This document shows positions 58,701 through 64,000 of a stretch of 64,000 nt of DNA, piece after piece. The stretch is taken from NCBI GenBank assembly GCA_964059195.1, contig CAXKWD010000003.1:20442606-20506605 (forward strand). The letters are read 5' to 3'. How positions within the stretch are numbered: the stretch's first letter is position 1; the number at the start of each line of letters is the position of its first letter. The notes below the pieces were generated by a model. The model was given only the letters and a program-made list of their open reading frames with translations. It made no database searches and was not told where the DNA came from. The position numbers and the translations under genes were made by a program. Source of the stretch: Ectobius pallidus. Taxonomy: Eukaryota > Arthropoda > Insecta > Blattodea > Ectobiidae.

Positions 58701-61700
58701 AACTTCAAAATTCAGTTTTATGTGAAGCAAAATATAAGCCATTTTATTTATTTTTTGTAACTACCCTTCAAAAATTTAGAGTAGTCTTATATGTCAGGTC
58801 ATCTTATAAGCGAGATTGTCTTATATTAGGGCCAATACTGTATACAATAATATTTTTAAAATCAATTTCATTGAGCCTGTATGATACATTTTTTCACTGC
58901 TCTCTGCACTCTATTTCTCATTGTTGCATGTAATCTTTTTCTACTATCTCAATGACTATTAAGAAGTGAAATATGTGTTATTGATCAGCACAGACTGAAG
59001 AACGTATGCACTGTACAAAGAATCCCAAATTTTACTTACAGAATGCATTTAGGTAATGTATGACTTTTAAATGATTGTCTGCATGGTCTCGTATTAGCGT
59101 TATTGGCTACAGAACTGATAGGGTACCTGGGTTCGTTCCTAGCAACTCCTTGGATTTTTCAGAGGCAGAGTGACTCCAAATGAGCACTTAAGACTTGTTA
59201 GGGGTCAATAAGCTAGTTGATTTATATATACCGGTATATAACAATAAATAAACTGATATAACAAAGTGCCAGAATGCTTTTGTTTAATCAGTGATAATTG
59301 CAATTGTGATATGCAGAAAAGAAGTTTATTTTTGTAATCGATCTCCGAATAAAACTCCAGATTGATTCTTTAAGCAAGGCACACAGAAAAACAAAGGTGT
59401 AAAGTTTGATAAGCATATGTGAAGGAATATGTGGGTGTGTTATTTCCAGGGTGCGCGGGCAAAGAGAGTTCCACCATCCTAAAAAATTGAGATATGTCCA
59501 TAGAATTATAGATGAAGATGTTCTCTACATTTGTGTTAAGTTCAGTAAGTCAAATTCAAAATTGTACGATAGTTATGGATGTGTGCCTCATGGGTTTATC
59601 CATCTCTAAAGCTATGTTGGGCTGGTATAGTTTGTTAAGTCACTCTAATTCTCAGTAACAAGAAAGTGAACTTAACTCTCTTTGCCCGCGCACCCCGGAT
59701 TTGCCCAAGTTAACTGTATTGCAACTTCCAAAGCCGCATATGAATGCTGTAAACAATATGTTATCATGAGAACTAGGCACTAAATTGGGCATTATTCTGG
59801 TACCAGTCCACCAATTTGGTCCAAAATCAACAGGCTTCATCCCATGGTTGCTATAAATGCATGTACCAAATTTCATGAAAATCTGATAAAGCATATTTGA
59901 GTTATCGTGCGTACAGAAACATGGACAGACATTTTCCCGTCCCCTATACATTCTCATAAAGTACCATTCAGGCACTTAAATAAATAAAAATCATAGGAAT
60001 CAGCCTCTTGACCACATGCATCTATCCAGTAAAAGGTACGTACCAATGGACTCTAAAGATAGAGGAAGATGATAATGTCATCCATGGCTTAAATGTAATA
60101 ATTTAAATAACGTAACTTATTTCACAAAATATCCATCGAAAGGAAATGAAATTTAACAATAAAATAGCCATTTTATTTCATCAAAAAGTCAGGTTCCTAA
60201 GCAGACATATTAATTCAAGAATAAAGGTTTATAACAATGAAACGGGAGATTCTGTCCTTCACAATGAAAATATGAAGTGTAAGTAGTTTACAACTCGCAG
60301 CAAAACATAAATTGATTGTTATGTTGACTTACCCATGCTAGATATTTCAACTTCCTCTACTTCACTCTCCGTATGGTATTCACCATCCACAGCCACAACA
60401 CTTATTTCATACATCTCTCCTGGCATCAGTCCTCGCACAATGATGAAGTCCTCATTCATCTCTGGGTCAGTCTCGAGGAACTGAGTCTCTCCCTTCTTCC
60501 TGCAATCACATCATATTAACAATTACGCTTAGTACATCACATTGGGATCACGTGTTTTTTCCTTTCTTCAATCTCCACGATGTTTCGGTCCTATCCTTCA
60601 GACCTTCCTCAGGTGACTGTTTATATCATGCCTCTTGGCATTCACCATGATATAAATACCGTATTTTACGGACCATAAGACGCACTTTTTTATCTTGAAA
60701 ATAGAGTCTTGAAAGTTGGGTGCATCTAATGGTCCGAAGTACACTAAAAAAAATTAAAATCATGGTCAATATTGCCGGTAATACCAAGGTGTTATAAACG
60801 ATTAATTTCAAATTTTGGCAAAGACTGTGCTGGGGATAGCTGGAAGCCAAATATACAATGCGAAGAGAAGGGATGTTGAGTTCTTATACGAAAGGAGTTG
60901 TCTCCACCGGGTGGTTTAAATAAAGGCAAATGACCTCTAAACAGCCTAGTCCAGTGATTCCCAAAGTGGGGTCCGCGATGGTGTTTCAGGGGGTCCGCAG
61001 GCGGTTTAAGAAGAAATAGGATATCCCGTAATTCTCTCTCTAAACCAGCTTCACTGTTCACATTAAGGAGTAAACTCTGTTTGTTACCATTGATAGTATT
61101 ATTTTGTCTATTGAATTTAATACATTTGAATCAAAGTATTTATTTAGTTTTTTTTCCTTCCAAACTCAGAGGGGGTCCGCAAAATTTTAATTTTTTTTCA
61201 AGGGGTCCGCGGACTGAAAAGTTTGGGAATCACTGGCCTAGTCCCATTACACTTACTGTATGCTGAATTGAGGGCTAGAGGGGTGTAAGAGTATTTTCAG
61301 TCTTTTATGAAAAATCAGTTCAGTTAAAATTTACGCGATCCCACCTGTACAGAAGAGATTTTCGTACAACGCAGGTCTTAAGTTAGAAGTGATTTGCACT
61401 GATTCCATAGTAAAAGGTTATAATTATTTATGGAATGAAGAATGTTATTCCCTTTAAATTGTTTTGTTTAGAATCATATTAAATTTCTTTTCCTTTAAAT
61501 TTCCAACCTAAAATCATGGTGCGTCTTATGGTCCGGAGCGTCTTATAGTCCGTAAAATACGGTAGTCACCTGAGGAAGGTCTGAAGGATAGGACCGAAAT
61601 GTTGGGGAGATTCAAGAAAGGAGAAAACAATCCATCAAAAACAATTTGATTTTAATCTCGACTACATTAAATGGTGGAAATCAGGACCAACATGACAAAT

Positions 61701-63832
61701 TTATCATAACAAATTTACTTGTAATAAGACGCAACCGACATGTCTATCAACTTCACTTGTGTCCACTAACTTCCAAGATCCCATCTTCATGTTAGATGTA
61801 CAGGAAAAGTCAAAAAGATGTTTCCGATTTCAGCAATTATTGTAAGAAATCTGATGAATGTACTGTATTATGAAATGAGTGCTTTTAACAATAGACTCTC
61901 CAAATCCTTCTCTGTACTTGGTTATCACATAAATAGCTCAATGTTAAGTGGGACTTCCAGACCAAAGATCAGATAAACCCATCAGTGGGAAGGCAATTCC
62001 TAAGTGCTATGAACAATTTAAAGAATGAGGCTTTACAAGAACATGGATTGGTCGTCAGTCGACTGGGGAAGAGAGTGTAACAAGTTCAAGCATGTTTTCC
62101 ATGGAATCTCAAGAAGAAGTCGACCTAGTGAATAGAGAGAGAACATAATCTCCTGCAGAAAACTGTGAGGTGGATTCTATGAAAGTGGTACCTCATAAAA
62201 CTTTTGTGCATAATGGGGTACGTAATAATTTTACTAACTCTGAGTGTACCTCTCTTTTCACAATGAAACCGGTGTAAAGATATACATCTCAATTGTGAAT
62301 GGTCTTACACCTCTTTACACACCATGACACTATGATATTATTCCACGACCACGACTATTGAAGCTGCGACATACCTCTCTGTACAAACCGAAAGAGAATA
62401 TATCCATTATCATTCCTCGCTAGATACCTAATTTTTTTTACGATTTTGGAGCTACCTCTCTTTACTCACAGCTGAAAAATAGAAGTAAACAAGAGACCAA
62501 TGTTTTCTTACAATTAAGTGTAATAATGCTACAGAAACACTTTTACTATATCACATTCCAAACATTAAAGTGCAACTTACTTGTACTTGACAAAGAAGTG
62601 AGATCCCAGCATTCCTTCAACATTGGGCAGCCACACAACCTTGACTTTTGCATATCCTTCCTCTGAGGGAAGCTTTGTCCAAGTGAACTTGGGCTTGTCT
62701 GGAATAACAGGAGCAGATGCCCTGGATCGTGTTCTCTGCTCTATGAAGTATGCTTCACCCTCTCCCGCATTTGTAGTGGCCTTGATATGCAATCTGTACT
62801 TGGTTCCTGGTTCCAAACCTGCAAGCTTTGCTCGAGTCTGATTGGGATCTGAAATATGGGGCTCTCGCTCCAATATCGGTCCCACTCGTGTCCCCTTCAC
62901 AGTCTGATAGTAGATCTTATATCCTGTGAGGATACCATTAGGTTGTTCTGGCCGCTTCCAGATCAGATACAGGGCTGAAGAGCCCAAGGGGAAAGCTTCG
63001 AAGAACTGCACAGTTCCAGGAACTGGAGAAACACAATGAATGCATCATCACATTTTACTCATTAACAATAACTGTACACTACATTTAGTGAAATGTAATT
63101 TTTTAAATGAAGAATTGAAATTGTAATTAATCATTATTTCCTAAGAACATAAGTGATTTCTAATTCTTAAATATGGGGAGGACATAATAACGTGAAGAAC
63201 ATACAAATTAAATAAACTGCAGTCCAGCATTGTACAGTGAAAAATATAATTACCATATACCAACAAAACGAGACCTCAAAAAATCTGGCTATTCAAGTAT
63301 ATTTTCTATTTTATTTTGTCAAACCACAGAACTATCATCAGGTTTAAACCAGAAGTCATATTTTGAAAATTATTGTGTCACATATTAATTATTACAGGAA
63401 GTTACTAACAGTGGAGTTTTCTAATATAGTAATATAAGAATTGAGTCATTTTTGTGACACTTACTTCACGTAAGTCCTCTTTTTGGAGACTAGTTTCAGG
63501 AAAAATTTCTTCCCATATTCATTTCATGTTGACTGCTGCCTTTTCCTGTTGCTACTTGACTGCCCTCTGGTTTTCTTAAGATCTCTCTTTGAGGGAAAAA
63601 TTCCCATATTTTTTGAAATGGCTGCACTGCTTACAGAATACATACCTCCTTCAGGTGTGTCGAAGCTCAGAGTTTCACTGGGAGGCCCGTTGTATCTGCT
63701 GTTATATACCAGTACTCTGGCATAGTTCTTACTGTGAGGGATGAACTTAGTCACCATTGTGTTGGTCTTCTCCCCCTTCACATCTATTTCTCGCATCCCG
63801 TCTTCACCATCCTTCTCTGTCCATATTTGAAT
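51890..63832 (-). CDS. Nrg: Neuroglian (L1-CAM family), 3' part: FnIII, TM, cytoplasmic tail, two alternative ends
   Basis: Neuroglian is the insect L1-type adhesion molecule: six Ig and five FnIII domains, one membrane helix and a tail that binds ankyrin. Here exons 63646-63832, 62581-63022, 60333-60499, 57931-58141 and 56962-57065 join in phase. A choice follows between 54191-54285 and 51890-51993. FnIII sequence includes RYNGPPSETLSFDTPEG, ALYLIWKRPEQPNG and LEPGTKYRLHIKATTNAGEG. The membrane helix is WFIGMMLAIAFLLLVLIIVC, followed by KRNRGGKY, DYPEEPGFHEYSQP, SDTDSMAEYGDGDTG and FIGQY. The Ig domains and front FnIII domains are beyond the right edge. Two ends correspond in layout to the broadly expressed short and the neuronal long fly isoforms. 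Confidence 0.95.
52644..53660. mobile_element. pogo/Tigger-like non-autonomous element
   Basis: Ends CAGTGGAACCTCGTTAGCAC and GTTAACGAGGTTCCACTG, with subterminal AGTACGTC and GACGTCT words also inverted. 1,017 bp with no recognisable transposase. It sits between the two alternative Nrg last exons. Confidence 0.8.
53818..53823 (-). terminator. Candidate poly(A) signal for short Nrg isoform
   Basis: AATAAA on the minus strand about 370 bp after the stop of the 54191-54285 exon, and before the Tigger-like element. Confidence 0.3.
54191..54285 (-). CDS. Nrg: Nrg alternative terminal exon, short-type tail (...ATLV)
   Basis: Acceptor TTAAACAG. Encodes GMNEDGSFIGQYGRQRKQG and ends GGFATLV then TAG. 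It starts in the same phase as the 51890-51993 exon, so either can follow the GDGDT exon, giving DTEGMNEDG or DTGRFTEDG. EGMNEDGSFIGQYGR matches the common short isoform of fly Neuroglian as I remember it. Confidence 0.92.
54755..55080. mobile_element. hAT-type MITE, 326 bp
   Basis: Ends CAGTGATGGGAAGTA and TACTTTTCCCATCACTG; TATGTAA adjoins both ends (54748-54754, 55081-55087). Rich in GTAATTG words. Confidence 0.85.
55348..55603. mobile_element. TA-flanked MITE, 256 bp
   Basis: Ends CAGGTAGGGGGAAAAAAAAA and TTTTTTTTCCCCTACCTG, TA on both sides (55346-55347, 55604-55605). Contains GAGCCACTGCGCATGCC. Confidence 0.8.
55720..55757 (+). repeat. Poly(A) run
   Basis: Thirty-seven consecutive A; may be a retroposon tail but no body is recognised upstream. 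Confidence 0.8.
55922..56813. mobile_element. Foldback MITE family A, copy 3, with nested MITE
   Basis: Ends CAGTGCGTTTCACGTACGAG and its inverse, TA at 55920-55921 and 56814-56815. Same arms and inner words as copies 1 and 2. The extra 237 bp at 56249-56485 is a second element. Confidence 0.85.
56249..56485. mobile_element. Nested MITE with TA target
   Basis: Ends TCGTCCCCTTAGAATGAAAA and its inverse, with CGTATCTCA further in on both sides; TA precedes and follows (56247-56248, 56486-56487). The uninterrupted site is seen in copy 2 (AAAGTGTATAGGTCAATTTC near 30751). Confidence 0.9.
56962..57065 (-). CDS. Nrg: Nrg exon: cytoplasmic tail, common part
   Basis: Acceptor TTTTTGCAG, donor ACAG|GTCAGT. 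Encodes LDNKSHGRGSMSSDPKAAPE then SDTDSMAEYGDGDT. Confidence 0.95.
57931..58141 (-). CDS. Nrg: Nrg exon: transmembrane segment and juxtamembrane tail
   Basis: Acceptor TTTGGAGCAG, donor CAACC|GTAAGT. Encodes VATAGWFIGMMLAIAFLLLV and onward, then KRNRGGKYAVHEREAAHGR and EEPGFHEYSQP. Confidence 0.96.
58365..58842. mobile_element. MITE with TACCGTATTAGCCC ends
   Basis: Ends TACCGTATTAGCCCAAACAT and, inverted, TACAGTATTGGCCCTAATAT, both followed by AAGAC. Related in pattern to the 60657-61564 element. 478 bp, no coding. Confidence 0.7.
59241..59982. mobile_element. Repeat family E, copy 2, carrying a nested MITE
   Basis: Colinear with 28125-28790 at both ends. The middle is interrupted by 59449-59695. 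Confidence 0.6.
59449..59695. mobile_element. Nested MITE, 22-bp inverted ends
   Basis: GGGTGCGCGGGCAAAGAGAG and its inverse at the two ends; a possible ATTT duplication lies just outside (with CC/GG as outermost bases). Confidence 0.75.
60333..60499 (-). CDS. Nrg: Nrg exon: last FnIII repeat end
   Basis: Acceptor GTGATTGCAG, donor CATGG|GTAAGT. Encodes KKGETQFLETDPEMNEDFII and EMYEISVVAVDGEYHTES, with the FnIII G-strand pattern, then an acidic stalk. Confidence 0.95.
60657..61564. mobile_element. DNA element with TACCGTATTTTACGGACC ends
   Basis: TACCGTATTTTACGGACCAT begins at 60657 and its inverse ends at 61564. The inner side of the right end has a second GCGTCTTATGGTCC copy. No coding capacity was recognised. 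Confidence 0.8.
60954..61235. mobile_element. hAT MITE with perfect 8-bp duplication
   Basis: GCCTAGTC at 60946-60953 and 61236-61243. Ends CAGTGATTCCCAAA and TTTGGGAATCACTG; GGGGTCCGC words near both ends. Confidence 0.95.
61625..62575. other. Neuroglian intron sequence, nothing recognised
   Basis: No inverted ends, coding exon or tandem repeat evident apart from several TACCTCTCTTTACA-like phrases near 62250-62460. Confidence 0.5.
62581..63022 (-). CDS. Nrg: Nrg exon: FnIII repeats
   Basis: Acceptor TTTCTCCAG, donor TACAA|GTAAGT. 442 bp encoding PLGSSALYLIWKRPEQPNGI, GYKIYYQTVKGTRVG, TKYRLHIKATTNAGEGEAY, then PKFTWTKLPSEEGYAKVKVV of the next repeat. Confidence 0.96.
63646..63832 (-). CDS. 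Nrg: Nrg exon: FnIII repeat
   Basis: Acceptor CTTTTTAG, donor GGAG|GTATGT. Encodes IQIWTEKDGEDG, NTMVTKFIPHSKNYARVLVY and PSETLSFDTPEG. Earlier exons are beyond base 64000. Confidence 0.95.
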
Positions 63833-64000
63833 CTAAAAAGCAAGACACACTTTAACCTTTTCTCTGCTACCATATTATTCACTGTGCAAAGTGGTAGTGC
63901 TGAAGTAATTTGCAAATATCTTTTGTAATCATAAATGGATAAACAATTTGAAAGTTTCCTCCGAAACAAGAGCACAGCATGTATTTCTTGAAGTTTAGAC

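Larger units (their letters stand above)
60558..61618. mobile_element. Three-level nest of inverted-repeat elements
   Basis: Outermost: TTTCTTCAATCTCC...CCTTCCTCAGGTGACT at 60558-60618 is inverted at 61565-61618. Within it lies 60657-61564 and within that 60954-61235, described separately. Confidence 0.8.

Overview
The window is animal nuclear DNA, almost certainly from an insect. It is AT-rich, coding sequence is split into short exons separated by kilobase introns with GT/AG borders, and four conserved insect genes can be recognised: an N-terminal exon of erect wing (NRF1 family), a complete COQ7, most of shifted (WIF1 family), and the 3' half of Neuroglian. Large introns and a dense, layered load of transposable elements suggest a large-genome hemimetabolous insect such as a cockroach or termite. 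The order is inferred, not shown.

Layout. 85-355 (minus): first coding exon of ewg, with noncoding or intronic DNA up to about 7.8 kb, where a weak core-promoter candidate lies. 10.7-14.7 kb (plus): three-exon COQ7, so ewg and COQ7 are divergent. 14.8-25.5 kb: repeat-rich spacer containing a Helitron, a 3' LINE fragment, a hAT MITE and a piggyBac-like element. 25.6-37.5 kb (minus): shifted, with seven coding exons spanning the signal peptide, WIF domain and five EGF repeats. Its last small exon was not found. A perfect RFX X-box sits about 115 bp upstream of its start codon. 38-51.8 kb: spacer or possible long 3' UTR of Neuroglian. 51.9-63.8 kb (minus): Neuroglian from a fibronectin-III region through the transmembrane segment to two alternative last exons, both encoding the ankyrin-binding FIGQY motif. 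The 5' part lies beyond the window.

The genes do not form a pathway. COQ7 is a mitochondrial ubiquinone hydroxylase, ewg a nuclear transcription factor, shifted a secreted Hedgehog-interacting EGF protein and Neuroglian an L1-type adhesion molecule. From memory, all four are X-linked in Drosophila, so the block may be an old Muller-A linkage group.

Most of the remaining sequence is mobile DNA. I could define ends and target-site duplications for many elements: hAT (8 bp), Tc1/mariner and pogo-like (TA), piggyBac (TTAA), Helitrons (A/T insertion with CTAG end), tRNA-derived SINEs (16-17 bp) and several foldback elements, some nested two or three deep. The most unusual structures are a 192-bp-arm palindrome with a 1-nt spacer flanked by 15-bp direct repeats (10.0-10.45 kb), a 2.6-kb element with about 810-bp inverted arms around a wrecked transposase (0.96-3.57 kb), and Helitrons with two successive 5' termini.
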